64,000 nucleotides of DNA from Setomelanomma holmii. Its lineage: Eukaryota; Ascomycota; Dothideomycetes; Pleosporales; Phaeosphaeriaceae. Each line of letters begins with the position of its first letter. Positions within the stretch are counted from its first letter, which is position 1. The stretch spans positions 1-64,000 of the forward strand of contig ML978297.1 in the NCBI GenBank assembly GCA_010015745.1. Reading direction: 5' to 3'. A program made the translations under genes and the position numbers. Positions 1-11,235 of this stretch are shown piece by piece. The notes below the pieces were generated by a model that saw nothing but the letters and a program-made list of their open reading frames with translations, had not been told where the DNA came from and searched no databases.

Positions 1-1
1 T

Positions 2-415
2 GTTAGCTCGGTGGCCTTCTCGCACGACTCGAGCCGGCTAGCGTCAGCGTCATAAGACAGGACTGTCAAGATCTGGGACGCGAGCAGCGGGACGTGTCTG
101 CACACGCTTGACGCCGGCAGGGCTCTTTCCAGCTTGTCTTTCGAATCCACCGGTACTTTTCTCCATACAGAAGCTGGAACCATTGCTATCCCTCCTTTCC
201 AGGTTTCTAGCAGCACAGGCATAGCAGCATCAAAACTACAGTATCAAAATGTCAGTCTGAGTCCAGATAGCATCTGGATTGTGCGCGCTGGAAGAAATGT
301 ACTGTGGATACCGTCTGAGTATCGGCCGTCATGCTTAGCTGTTAGTGGGGCTCTTGTAGGCATGGGAGTAGGCTCAGGAAGGGTTTGGTGTTGTCAGATG
401 AACACTCGTGAATAA
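2..415 (+). pseudogene. WD40-repeat C-terminal fragment of an NLR-type gene, with an in-frame stop
   Basis: The frame starting at base 2 reads as the end of a WD40 repeat (VAFSHDSSRLASAS, then DRTVKIWD, then ASSGTCLHTL), followed by a non-repeat tail ending at the TGA/TAA cluster near 415. A TAA at 53-55 sits exactly where the repeat normally has SxDxTVKIWD, so the frame is broken inside the repeat. WD40 repeats of this very regular kind are typical of HET-E/NWD-type fungal NLRs, and the tail after the last repeat resembles the short C-terminal extension of those proteins. The N-terminal effector and NACHT parts would lie left of the window and cannot be seen. The ancestral codon at 53-55 is uncertain (Tyr, Asp or Gln are all plausible). 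An alternative is a genuine downstream gene, but there is no ATG between the stop and the repeat. Confidence 0.7.
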
Positions 416-613
416 ATAAAAGTGCTTTCCTGGTCTTTAGGCCTATGTGCTTGTTCAAAGGTAGATCTACCGGTACCGGTATAGTTAGCCTAGCGTGATG
501 TGGCTGCGCAACATCACGAAACGCCTTGTTTGAACCACCAGTTTGTCGCCATCAGGGTGAATAGCTTGCGGGGCATCACATTCAGCTTGGAACCTTCAAA
601 ATCCACGCAGCAA

Positions 614-1273
614 TCACATCTTGAATCGCAGTCCGCCGTCATGTCTCTCTGCTCGCTTCAACGCCTCATGCAGCCATTCTCTTTCCCTTCCTGTCTCCAT
701 CTCTTTGATCTGTCTCTTAACGCATATCCAAATATACTCATGCTCTCTCTTCACCGCAACCGTTGTGTCGCAGCCCGACTTGCCACAAATCGTGGTTTTT
801 CTCGTGCCTCGTGGAAAAGTATCAGTATTAGGCGTCATCCACCACCCAGGACTCTGCAAGCGCCTAGCCAGTCTGCGACTCGCGCTATGGATGTGCGGAT
901 ATATGCTCATGCCGAGTCGGCGTAAGGTGGTATGTATGCGGTCATATGGCGTCCTGTTGCTGTGTAGGTCTGGCATGAAAGCCTTGATGTCAACCGCGGT
1001 GATGGCAGGGTTCGACGTATCTGTCTCGCAGCTGTAGTAGTCCTCGGGCGACTGTTGGCGTGCTATAAAGTCTGGAGGTGCCAGGTCGTCGAGCCGCCTA
1101 GGAGGAAGTGGATCATAACGGCTGTAAGGAGGCAACTCGGCTTCTTCGTTATGTGAGAAAGGCATGGTGAATTCATGAAACGGATTGCGATGGTGTAGTG
1201 CGGTTTCGGCGGCGGGTGAGATGCTGTGGGACCGAAAATCAAGAATATGGCTCTCGAAGTCTTTATGAATCAT
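614..1273 (-). CDS. hypothetical protein, about 219 aa (183 aa from the second Met)
   Basis: I do not recognise this protein. It is a single open frame with an ATG at 1273 and a second, equally plausible ATG at 1165 that starts with MPFSHNEEAELPPYSRYDPLPPRRL, a Pro/Tyr-rich disordered segment. The C-terminal part is compact and better ordered, with Cys at the GKSGCDT motif and a charged helix (IKEMETGREREWLHEALKRAERH). There is no signal peptide or membrane segment. It ends 199 bp from the WD40 fragment on the other strand. Codon use and length favour a real gene over a chance frame, but no function can be given. Confidence 0.5.
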   Translation of the reverse strand: MIHKDFESHILDFRSHSISPAAETALHHRNPFHEFTMPFSHNEEAELPPYSRYDPLPPRRLDDLAPPDFIARQQSPEDYYSCETDTSNPAITAVDIKAFMPDLHSNRTPYDRIHTTLRRLGMSIYPHIHSASRRLARRLQSPGWWMTPNTDTFPRGTRKTTICGKSGCDTTVAVKREHEYIWICVKRQIKEMETGREREWLHEALKRAERHDGGLRFKM

Positions 1274-1685
1274 TCGAGCTTTTGTGACTTCTCCTCTGAG
1301 GCCGGTGTAATGTTTAAGTTGGGACTAATAGTATGCACAGCTACAACAGATCTCGTAGCTCGCACTAGTGCGCACTTGCGCCGCATTACCATGGATGCAA
1401 ATCTGCTCACTCTACCTGCAGCGGCCAACGGCATGCTTGAACCTGCAACAATGAAGTAGCGGTCAATGAAGCCATCGAGACGCGCGATGATATGGACTTA
1501 ATGCGGTTGTTAGATGAACGCCCTCCGAAAACAAGCACGCAACGATTATGACAGTTATTGGATCAGACACGATTCTTATGCGCACCTGACTGACGACGGG
1601 TCTAGCAACGACTCTGCAAGTCCGGACTATCTCACGTTCCCGTCCCATTCCGCGACTCATCCCGGCCCCTCACGTCCCACTAAGG

Positions 1686-4303
1686 CTAGAACCAAGTCCC
1701 ATTTGCTGGCCCAAAATACCCCACTCCCGGCATCGCCTTCCACGCATCTCCCCTGCCATCCGCCGTGTTCAGAAACACGGTATTTCCCCACCAATCTGGA
1801 AAGCTATACCCCGGATACGTAACCGCAAAGAAGATAATGATGCCGGAGAAGGCGGTACCGAAGTCCAGAGACGCGGCGAGAATGTAATTGTACTTTGCCC
1901 ACCAGGCGTAGAACTTTTCTTTCAGGAAGTGGTTGAAGATGATGTTGACGAGGGCCCAGGAGGAGTAGTTTATGCCTGTGAGAAGGGGAGTTAGTATGGG
2001 TTGAAATAGATGGGGGTGAGAAGGAGGAACAGGGGAGGAGCTTACCAGTTGCCGGTGGCACGTTGTATGTTCCCACAAACACAAGTGGCCAATTCACTTG
2101 CTTCAGCCATGACTTCTTGGTGTACTTCCATGCCACCCATGTGAGTATCGGGACTAAGGCGCCGATCCAGAAGAAGTGCAGTAAGCTCGAGTAGATTTTG
2201 CCGACGCTGTATAAGCGGCCTGGGCCTACAAGACCCCAGATAACTGAGGATGAGAAGAAAGTCCGGCCATTGGGGCATGTGAACGAGTTTTTCTGATCGG
2301 CGCTGCATACATCATCGATGTTGCCGAGCATCCAGAGCGTAACGCCTGTTTGAGTGAGGGCGCCGAGGATGGTAGCGAAGCCTTGTGCGAGGAAAACTGT
2401 ACGCGGCGCAATTTTGAAGTAGTGGCCGAGCTTCTGGTCTTGGGAGAAGAAAATTCCTGGAGTTATCCCCGTTAGTGATTGCGCATGTAAGCTGGGAGAT
2501 GAACAAACCTTGAGAAACAACGTCCTCAGATAACACTTTGAATACCATGTTCGCCAAAGGTTTACCTTGAAACATGTATCCGCCGATGAATTCGCTGAGC
2601 ACATTGAGCTGATTGGCGTCCACGTTGGTTATACCTTGAATGATGCCACACGGAACCATGAACACGGCCGGAATGACGAGTGCCAGGAAGATGCCATAGA
2701 CTGGCAGCCCCGTATGGAACACCTCAGCGAGGACGATAGACAGCGCGGTGAAGATGACGAGGAGAATGACGTTCCACCACCATGGGATCTGCTTGTAACT
2801 CCTCATCAAGCGGCCATGGATATCGAGCTTCTGTCGGCCGCGCATAGCATCGAGGAGGTCTTTGCCGTGCCAAAGATAGACATGCACGAGTACGCAAGTG
2901 ATTGAAGCGAATGATAGACCATACACGAAAGCGAATGTTGCAGATAGATAGGGTGGCGAGTAATCCTGGTACGCAGCTTCGTCGAAAGTTCCACTTGGTG
3001 TAAGAATGCGGCTGACGTTGTAGTCCTGACCAAATCGATCGTAGACATCGGCCGTCATCATGGGTAGATACGCCGTGTACCACGTGTTGGTGTAGTAGAT
3101 GCCAGGCACAACGATCCAGTAGAAGAATGCAAATCCGCCAAAAACGTTGATTGCAGCCCATGAAGGCGAAAGCAGCGGATTCGTGTTGTATGCGATTTGA
3201 CTCCAGTCGAAAGTAATTGGACTGAGTCCAAGTCCAGTCTGGAAGCCAAAGATCTGGTTGACCACAACGTTGTTTGGCACGATCCAGCAGATCCACGTGA
3301 AGTAGCTCAGGGCGACGAACATGAGTCCAGGGAACCAGTACCAGACAAACGCGCAGGTCATCGCGATCATGAAGAATCTGATACGAGAGATCTTCCAACC
3401 ATTTGCGGTAACATTGGCGCGAGAATGTAGACTGTTCAGCAGAGCGCAATTGCCCAACACACCAGGCCAAATGATGTTTGCAGGCTCGACAAGGAATTTG
3501 CGACAAAGTCCCGCAATACCGAAACCGAGGACTTGCGCACACATGACAATGAGTACGGCGAATCCAGCGGAGATATCGAAGCCGTAGAACTTCTTGGCTG
3601 CTTGAATCACACCTGCTGCATCAGATCCGCTTGCGAAGCCAATGGTGACATTGGACATGATGACAATACTGTGAGCTTTATTAGTGGAAGCACCTTCAAT
3701 TGTTGAAAGGAGACCTACACAACGTGTTCTTTGATGTTAAAGTGATGATCGGGATTAATTCGCCACGTGCCAAAGTATGGTAGGCGGACAGTCATGATCG
3801 GAAGCAGTTTTGCTAGTGCAACGCCCATCGGGTAAGCCAGTAGTTCAGCGACAATGGAGACAATGTGTACGGCCGGATAGCGCAGCGAGAAGAATTGATT
3901 AACACCAGCTCCGAGGAAGACCCAGATAATGCCCAGAAGCCACATGCGAAGCGTGTTTACAGGCATATCGGGGTCGTCTGTCTCTGGCACGACTGCGCGC
4001 TGTACCAGACATCAGTGGTTTTTCGTGTTGTCGCATCCTGGATCACTTCGCACTCACCACTTCAGGATACGGCGAAGTATCACCTTCGATGGGTTTCAGT
4101 TCACGATCCTCCACAACGTGGCCAAGGTCAACCTCGATTTCCTGTAGATGGCCATGCTGAACGTCCACCTCTGGCTCACGCGGTTCGCTCTTCTCCTCAT
4201 CAACGGCAGGTCCCTTGGTGCCATAGTCGTCGTCCAAGGTATTGCTCTGCACACCATCTGTGTGCTGCCGGGCGAGCGTCCATGGTCTGCGAATACGATG
4301 CAT
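1686..4303 (-). CDS. oligopeptide transporter, OPT family
   Basis: Five exons (4303-4058, 3999-3719, 3668-2509, 2456-2046, 1975-1686) joined by introns of 58, 50, 52 and 70 bp give 795 aa in perfect phase; each intron has GTRAGT-like donors and CTAAT/CTAAC branch sites. The first about 80 residues are an acidic cytoplasmic tail. The rest is a polytopic membrane protein with OPT signatures: NQFFSLRYP in the first helix, a W-rich core (FVWYWFPGLMF), SPITFDWSQIAY, the QIPWWWN turn, a long Pro/Gly-rich helix pair (GITNVDANQLNVLSEFIGGY) and the C-terminal YSFPDWWGN tail. The family moves tetra/pentapeptides or related substrates with protons across the plasma membrane; substrate cannot be told here. 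No lesion was found. The start ATG at 4303 is the first in frame after the variable tail and could lie further upstream. Confidence 0.93.
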
Positions 4304-4902
4304 CTCGCAAGTGACGCTTCGTGTTTTGAGCCTGATGGCAAAACCGGAATATCCTCAGGTAATGGGCGTGAGGGCGCATATGTACGTTGAGCTCAGTCGC
4401 CATGACCCTTGACGCTTGTGGCGCTTTCCGCATAGCTTATCAGTGCTTGGGGACGGTCAGGCATAGCTTGGTGATGCTTGTTGTGCGTCTTATCGGGTGT
4501 GATTGTGAACGGCTGCCTTTCTTGGCATAGCGTTTGTGGATCCCCACGATTGCTGACGACTCTGGCAACGTTATCACGATGGAGCTGATTGGTCGAAGGT
4601 CGTTTAACAAATGATAGATTGATCGTGGCCGGCCCTTTTGAGGGTCAAAGTGTAGCTCACATGCAGCAAGCATGCTGCCGTTCTTTTCCGATAGACTGGT
4701 CTGCGGCCATATTAAATTCCATCTGCTGTAGAGAACCGTGATTGGGTGAGACATACCCCACTCCTGCACCCCAGGACTTGAAGGGTCTTTCTGGAAGCTT
4801 TTAGCAATCTCGGCGAGAACGATATTTACCGCGTGCGATGATGGTGCTTGAAATCGCCTGTGAGCGCAATGCGCGGGACTGTATTGTGCGTCCAGACCAT
4901 CT
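4304..4902. other. gene-free interval between two minus-strand genes
   Basis: About 600 bp between the OPT start and the METTL25-like stop. It must hold the OPT promoter and the methyltransferase 3' UTR. A minus frame at 4440-4955 overlaps the methyltransferase 3' end but has no recognisable content. Nothing else is visible. Confidence 0.5.
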
Positions 4903-7041
4903 CTATTTCTTGATCCCGACAACCACCAGGTTCCTTGGACTATACTTGTACTCAAACACCGGCTCTACCCACGCATGTTCGACTTCCTCTTGCGCCTTCA
5001 ACCACAGCCAGCGATCTGTGACGATCACCGACTCGACTACGCCCGCACTGAAGGCCATCAGGCTCCACATCACGCTCAGCTCTTTCTTCCTCTCCGCGTA
5101 GTCCGCCTCATAATGTCTAATATCCTCATCAGTCAAGCCATCCATTTTCTCCCTAATGAATTCTGGATCAATCTCGCAGAAGCTATTTGGGCTAGTGAGC
5201 TTGCCAATTGCTGCGCGAACATAGGATACGAAGTCACTGTACGCGAACTTGCGCAGTGTACCAATGGTGAGGGGTGTAGATGTGCCGTCTGACGAAAGCC
5301 CAGGACCTCTTCCGTTCGGCGGGGTCCACTTGACGTGAGACGTATGCCCATTGGCAGATACTGCACCACCAACCATGCCCGCGGCATCTACTGGAGCAGA
5401 AACGATGCCGCGGTCAAGGAAAATACGTTGCAGTAGTGCGCGATAGAAGTGGCGCGTGAAGAAGAGTTCACTATCTTCACGGCCCCAGTTGTATGGTGCT
5501 TGGACGGCCATCATACGTGCTGTGATATTCAGACGTATGCCTTTTGGTTGCTCATGCTCACTGTCGTCGTTTTTGCTGTTTTTATTCGACGATGCCAACG
5601 GTTGGTGCGGCAGAGGGTAGTTCGCCAGCTTCTCCGACATTGGGAAACCATTCGGATCAAAGGCATTCGATGTTGCGACAAGTCGAGGGTGGTTAGGGCG
5701 AAGTGTAGGAAGCTTGTAGGTCGGCGGTCCAAGTCGCTCAGTCACAAGGTTGTAACAACAACCGACCATTGCGACAGCTGAGATATGTGGATTGAGTAGA
5801 AGAGAGCGCAAGCCATGGTGAACAAGATTACCGCACGAGTGGAGAGAAATTACCATTGCGTTAACATCCCTTGTTTTAGGTACGACCTCCAAATTTGCTG
5901 GCTCCTCAATGGTGGTGAACGTGGGTTTGATAGCATCACTTGGAACTCCAGAGCTATCCAGGACTTGGTCGATGACCGGTGTGAGATCACCGTCTTTAAT
6001 GATGTGCTCAACATACTGGACGCTACCATGACCCTCAGTGTAGATCTGAAGTGTAGTCGTGTTCGTCGATTTGTCTGCCACATCCTGGGCCGATTGACTT
6101 TCAGTCAAGCCGACGTGTTGTGCAATTCCGTTTGTGGGAGACAATGGAGTAGGCACTGGCAAACACTCTCCATCCTCACACGCTGATACAATCTCGCCTG
6201 GCGGATTGGACGGGGTCCTCTCCTCGGAGTGTTCTGGAGGCGTTGATTCCTCAACTTCGGATGCGTCGAGGGCAGGATTGTTCGTCCCATGGACTTCGCC
6301 CTTCTTCCGCTGCTTGCCTTTGCCAGTCATTTTCCGATACTCTTTCTTGTTCCTCATGATCTTTGTCTTTGGTACGAGCTTTGCAAGTACGTCCATATTC
6401 TTGGCACCCTCAATGTTATGCAGTTTGCTCTCGACAGCTATGATATGCTTGGAGTAAGGCACAGCAGCAAGAGCACGTCCAAGGTAATTCTGCCCAGAGC
6501 CAAAATCAACTAGATGCGTGATGGGTTTCTTTCCAGACGCAGCAACTTCGGAGGTAAGTCTGTCGATATAGCGTGCAAAGTTGTCCACCTCGTGCACTTT
6601 CTTGACCTTCATCCCCATGGCAATATGACGGGAGATGGCAGCTTTCTGCGACTTGAGTCCCGAGCCACGCGGCGGGAATTCGCGGGCAAGAAGATGCTTT
6701 CGAACTTCCCTAATATACTGTAGCAGTTCGTCTGGCGGCGAAGGTCCGTCTCGCCAGCTGGACTGCTGTCCTTGACTGTCATGGCTGAATTGAGTAAGGT
6801 CCTCTCGCATCAAGAGGTCTAGGATATCCATGATCTCCCGGCTCTGGAACCAGTCCCTCCATGACTCGGGCAGAATTGTCGAATAGAGGTCAGGTGACCT
6901 TGTGTAGAAGTCCAGAATATGTACACCACCACAGAGCGTTTGCAGTAGCCATGATGAGGTAGTGAAGTTTAGTATTGACTCAACGAAGTCTTCTGTATTG
7001 GAAAACCCCGAAGGCAAGGGTAACGGCGTGTCAGGTCCCAT
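4903..7041 (-). CDS. METTL25/RRNAD1-like SAM-dependent methyltransferase
   Basis: Single exon, 712 aa, ATG at 7041. A SAM-binding motif I (HLVDFGSGQNYLGR, near residue 177) is followed by the acidic post-I segment (IIAVESKLHNIEGA). About 230 residues later come SLHSCGNLVHHGLRSL and the family hallmark MVGCCYNLVTERL. This split arrangement, with a disordered acidic insert between the two halves (residues about 230-370), is typical of the METTL25/methyltransf_32 group. The C terminus (FEYKYSPRNLVVVGIKK) closes the fold. The substrate of the fungal members is not established to my knowledge. It is divergent from the TLG1-like gene with 281 bp between start codons. No signal peptide; presumably cytosolic. 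Reading is uninterrupted. Confidence 0.9.
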   Translation of the reverse strand: MGPDTPLPLPSGFSNTEDFVESILNFTTSSWLLQTLCGGVHILDFYTRSPDLYSTILPESWRDWFQSREIMDILDLLMREDLTQFSHDSQGQQSSWRDGPSPPDELLQYIREVRKHLLAREFPPRGSGLKSQKAAISRHIAMGMKVKKVHEVDNFARYIDRLTSEVAASGKKPITHLVDFGSGQNYLGRALAAVPYSKHIIAVESKLHNIEGAKNMDVLAKLVPKTKIMRNKKEYRKMTGKGKQRKKGEVHGTNNPALDASEVEESTPPEHSEERTPSNPPGEIVSACEDGECLPVPTPLSPTNGIAQHVGLTESQSAQDVADKSTNTTTLQIYTEGHGSVQYVEHIIKDGDLTPVIDQVLDSSGVPSDAIKPTFTTIEEPANLEVVPKTRDVNAMVISLHSCGNLVHHGLRSLLLNPHISAVAMVGCCYNLVTERLGPPTYKLPTLRPNHPRLVATSNAFDPNGFPMSEKLANYPLPHQPLASSNKNSKNDDSEHEQPKGIRLNITARMMAVQAPYNWGREDSELFFTRHFYRALLQRIFLDRGIVSAPVDAAGMVGGAVSANGHTSHVKWTPPNGRGPGLSSDGTSTPLTIGTLRKFAYSDFVSYVRAAIGKLTSPNSFCEIDPEFIREKMDGLTDEDIRHYEADYAERKKELSVMWSLMAFSAGVVESVIVTDRWLWLKAQEEVEHAWVEPVFEYKYSPRNLVVVGIKK

Positions 7042-7322
7042 GGTGCCGGTCGAAGCACAAAATTCTCACGCGAGGAAAGGAGATATTACGTTTGGAGAGT
7101 CTGTGGGGGTGAATCATTGTGTCTATGTCTGGTGTTGGATCTTTTCTAGCCGCATGGAAATTCAGGAAGATGTGTGGGTCCGAGCGCTAGTCGCACCCGC
7201 CGCTCGGGGTCTGGGGTTATCGCCGAAGAGCTTCACAGACAGCACCACTCTCCTTGTCTGCCACACTCAGAGAGCTCTTCTCACACTCGCGATTTGACTT
7301 ATCAAGCATCGCGTAATGCAAA
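7042..7322. promoter_or_regulatory. bidirectional promoter interval, METTL25-like / TLG1-like
   Basis: 281 bp separate two start codons on opposite strands, so both 5' UTRs and core promoters must lie here. No clear TATA box or named operator is visible; the assignment rests on geometry alone. Confidence 0.4.
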
Positions 7323-8156
7323 ATGATGTCATCACAGAATGACGAGGACCCTTTCCTCCAAGTACAAGCGTAGGTTCGCCATCTTTCCACGCGCCAGACA
7401 TCATCGCTAACAATGCAACAGCGATGTTCTGTCCGCCCTTAATACTGCACGACCTCTCTTCAAATCATACCTCCGCATAAGATCGTCGGCATCCTCAGCG
7501 AACAGTCCGGAGCTGCGAGAGGCCCGAGGCGAGCTCGAACAGACGCTCCAAGAGCTTAGTCAGGACCTCGAAGACCTGGTAGAGAGCGTCAAGGCGGTCG
7601 AACATGATCCCTACCGCTTTGGCCTCGAGATTGATGAAGTTGAGCGACGAAGGCGGCTAGTGAAGGATGTCGGAGACGAGATCGAGAATATGCGCGACGA
7701 GCTACAAGACACAATAGATGGCGCGAAGAACAAGGGCAAGGGCGTGGCAAATGGCGACGCTCTGCCAGACCCAGATTCATTTGAGGACGAGGACAACTAC
7801 GCTGCATTCGAGCAGGAGCAGCAGCTCACCATGATGCATGAGCAGGATCAAGCGCTCGATGGCGTCTTTCGGACCGTTGGCAACCTCCGCCAGCAAGCAG
7901 ACGATATGGGCCGTGAGCTCGAGGAGCAAGGCGAGATGCTCAACGACGTTGATACCGTGGCAGACAGAGTCGGTGGCAAGCTGCAGACGGGCATCAAGAA
8001 AGTTGGCTGGGTGATCAGGAAGAACGAAGGTATGGCTACGGTCGCCCATACGCGCGCCCTTGCTAACACTGCTTTGCAGACTCGTGGTCCAGCTGCTGCA
8101 TTGCAGTGCTCATCTTTGTCTTGATACTGCTCTTGGTGCTCTTGCTCATACTGTGA
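7323..8156 (+). CDS. TLG1: Qc-SNARE, Tlg1 / syntaxin-6 family
   Basis: Three exons (7323-7369, 7422-8029, 8080-8156) give 243 aa in phase; introns are 52 and 50 bp, the second with a perfect GCTAAC branch site. The short first exon carries MMSSQNDEDPF, a common start of this family. An N-terminal three-helix syntaxin-6-type domain is followed by a Gln-rich linker, then the SNARE motif (from about residue 150: DQALDGVFRTVGNLRQQADDM, with the central glutamine layer region LEEQGEMLNDVD) and a C-terminal single membrane anchor encoded by exon 3 (CCIAVLIFVLILLLVLLLIL). The paired Cys before the anchor is a likely palmitoylation site, as in yeast Tlg1. The role by family is endosome-to-TGN fusion. 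Confidence 0.93.
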
Positions 8157-8960
8157 GCGATCGACCAACAACTGGCAAAATTGGACCCCGAATTGCTCGA
8201 GCCACGCGGATATAATCTGCCATGTGCCCACAGACCCAGGCGGGTAAATGTGAAGGAAGCTGCTGACACGTCCTCGCCGTACTCTACCACGATTGGACAC
8301 GAGGGAAAGCGAGACTATTGGCTGTCCGGAGATATGCGGCTCTGCGTTCATGCAAGAACGCCCTTGCATGCCGCAGCACCACGTCGCAGTCCGGCTACCG
8401 CATGGCAGCACGCTCGCCACTCCATAAAAGACTTTTACCAAACAAAGCACTATTCTCAGCTCACGAATGCAGAGTTACAAGTCGACATTGCAAGCACGTC
8501 GTGTCGGCTTTTTCGGATCGGATGCCGATAGAAATGATTCTCAAGCGCGATTACCTCAGTAACAGCATTCCTTACCAGTCCTCACATCGCACAAGCTTTT
8601 TTGGTCATCTGTTGGGCATAGATCTGGTAGAAAAATTGTTGGAATGTGTCTGGAACATGTTGGGCCATTCAAGTGCTGAATGGCTTCGACCAATGTTCCT
8701 GAGACATGGTCGGTCTGATCTCTTCAGGCTCATTTCTATCAATCGACAACTTCACGGCAGTCACTACTGCCATGATAGCCAGTCACTCACTCTCTTCTCT
8801 TCTCACTGGCTGTTCCTCATAGCACTACACTCTTTTGACATTCCTTTTGTTGCCGCGATGCGATCGCCGTCTGACGTAATCACTCTTTTCTCTTCCTCTT
8901 AGCCTGCCCGCGGCTTCAATGATCAGGCGTCGTTGACAGACAGGTCGACCAACTCGATAG
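8157..8960. other. gene-free interval, 804 bp
   Basis: Between the SNARE gene and the broken tetraspan gene, both on the plus strand. The last 150 bp before 8961 are rich in CT runs (ctctcttctcttctc), which are common in fungal promoters. Several medium open frames overlap on both strands without recognisable content. Confidence 0.4.
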
Positions 8961-10988
8961 ATGGCCGGATCAAACAGCAGCAGCGGCGGCAGCACCAAAC
9001 TACCGTCGACCAAAAATGAGAAGAAGACTGGCGCAATCAATATCACAGTCAATATTCCTCGCCGGAAACTCACCCTAGTCACTATCACGCTCCTTCTGAA
9101 CATACTGCATTACAGCGCTCTTGCATGTCTCTTTACTACTGTTTGGCAGATCAGTGTTGCTCCAAAGGACGCTACTAGTCTGCCGTCAGAGATCCTTACC
9201 TTAATATCTGTAAGTACTGGCTGGTGTTCCCATGACCTCACCAAAGCTTACTGTTCAAGATTATCGCGACGTTTTTCTATACCGGTCTTCACACCATAAT
9301 ATCCTACAAGCAGAAGATATGGATGCGTCAACGGCGGCATCTTTTTGCCATCAAGAGGACGTCGTATGTCGCCATACGTGTTGCAGTGACACTATGCGTA
9401 CTTTGGCTCCAACCTCGGGTTGGAACATGATCATCGTCGCATGTCGACCAGTGGGTATGCATGAGAGAGCAACAGGTCTCCAATCCTGGGAATTTGGGAT
9501 GGAGTGTCGTATTAGTCGTGCGAGCATGACCTTCGCCATGATCAATCTGTGAGGCTCTCAATGGATTCAATCTCGATATGTTGCTTCTAACAAGCTTTCA
9601 GTGTCGCATCGTTCATCTCATTTGGCGTTCTAGCTGTCATTCGCCGTCCTTTCGAAGCGAACCTCTTCAGACATGGCTTCCAGCCCCCAGTCAATCCTTT
9701 CGCCACGCCATGCGTATCTCGAGATACATCCCCGTTGCGCAATGCATCAGAGAGGCGTCTACGTGGCTCAAGGAGATCCGCTTTTACACGGAGAAGCCCT
9801 TCAATTGTCTCGGATGTAACAACTCTGGATCTTAGCAACAGTCCGCCTCCGCCAATGATACACGCTCCGTCACCAAAACGATCTATTGGACTGGGTATCT
9901 TCACATCGGAATTAGTACCACCACCAATACCTCCAGAATGGACAATATTGCCAAGGACTTCGTCACTTGACAAGCTCCCACCTGTATTTCGTGCTTCTGC
10001 CTCTCATCCGGCGTTGACCCTACCTCCACGCCTAGCTGGAGCTGTCTCGTTGACGGGAATCATTCCGTTATTTGTAGCGCCTCAATTCTCTGCTTCCACC
10101 TGGAAAGCCCTTCGTCCATCAAGTCCTCCGTTAACGCATACCGCGTCTCGCTCATGACCACGTCTCCCAAACGCAGCCTTCTCGTACCACGGCCGCTACT
10201 CACGGTCATCAGTATCTCTAACAAGACCGCATCGCCTAAGCACCACGACACCAGCAGGAAGCGTAGACTGGACATCGCAGAGTGGCTCAACAGGACCCGA
10301 GGGTCGAGATACACCCGGGTCTGAAGAAGATAATGCAGACCGCCGTGCTTCAGCGCAAGACACCGCTTTTGCGACCCTGAACGGACTTCCAGTACCTGGT
10401 ACAACACGACCAAAGACTCGAGGCAACCAGCACTCAAGGACGGCGAGTGCGCCCGATGCGACACTAGGCGCTGAAGAGCCACCGCAAACGGATCGTATGG
10501 CCATGGGCTGGAAACCACAATTGGTCGGTCAGCGCGCAACGGCCGAAGAGGAGGCTGAGATTGAAGCACCACCTGCGCCGACCAAACTTCCCAGAATCGT
10601 GCGCTCCTCATCTGCGGATTTGCTGAGTCGTTTCAGTCCTGACACCAGCCCTGACAATGATGACAAGACGCCTCGACGTGAGCTCGAGTACAACATTGAT
10701 GCGCATGCGAGAGTCATGAAGGAGTTGCCATTCAGAAGGTCGAGAAGCGATAGCTATCTAGGTAACTCAGATGCTGACGCAACAGTCGGAGCGTCGAGTT
10801 TCGAGCAGGCAGCAGCCGCGATGGTGGGTAATATGCCGCTGGATCTGAAGCTGGGAAAGAACGTGGGCAGGACGTCGCATTCTGAGGAAGCGAGGAAGAG
10901 AGACGGCGGTTCGGAAGGTGGTGGTAGTGGGGTGTTGACGTATGAGCAGCTGAAGAATAAGCCATTGCCGAACATCGCGGTGGTCTAG
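8961..10988 (+). pseudogene. tetraspan membrane protein with long disordered tail, one frameshift and one in-frame TGA
   Basis: Exon 1 is 8961-9209 (MAGSNSSSGGS, then a first TM: TLVTITLLLNILHYSALACL). A 50-bp intron (9210-9259) leads to exon 2, which encodes IIATFFYTGLHTIIS and the next TM. Near 9410 the frame must slip: before it the protein reads VAVTLCVLWL in one frame, after it TSGWNMIIV in another, and a single lost base reconciles them. A 53-bp intron (9549-9601) leads to the last exon, with a final TM (SFISFGVLAVIRRPF) and a Ser/Pro-rich cytoplasmic tail ending LTYEQLKNKPLPNIAVV. In that tail an in-frame TGA at 10155-10157 interrupts an otherwise open frame of the same phase; CGA is the simplest ancestor. 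I could not rescue the TGA with an intron of legal phase. About 640 codons long if undamaged. Function unknown. Confidence 0.65.
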
Positions 10989-11235
10989 AACGTGTGGGAA
11001 AGCCGGAGTGGTGGCAGATGTTGCGCGGACGATCATGGCCCTGACTGTACAATGACGATAGAATAGAACCCTATGTGCCGTGTGCGGCATTCAGCGTGAA
11101 CAAATCATGGCTTTGCCATGTAACAAGACTTATGTCGAGGGAGGACTAAGGCGTCTTTATTGACCTTGTAGCAGAAGTTCCGGAGCGCAGATTGGAGATC
11201 ATGCCAGTTGCTTGATGCGCACAAGCTTCAAGAAT

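Noticed and set aside
468..481. Perfect 14-bp palindrome TACCGGTACCGGTA
   Set aside because: Lies in a 3' flank with no matching copies seen; too short to assign a function.
4440..4955. Minus frame of 171 codons overlapping the methyltransferase 3' end
   Set aside because: Overlaps a well-supported gene and has no family resemblance.
10120..10175. Intron that would remove the TGA at 10155
   Set aside because: The possible sites (GT near 10143, CAG near 10170) give about 30 bp and the wrong phase; donors further upstream also fail to keep the frame.
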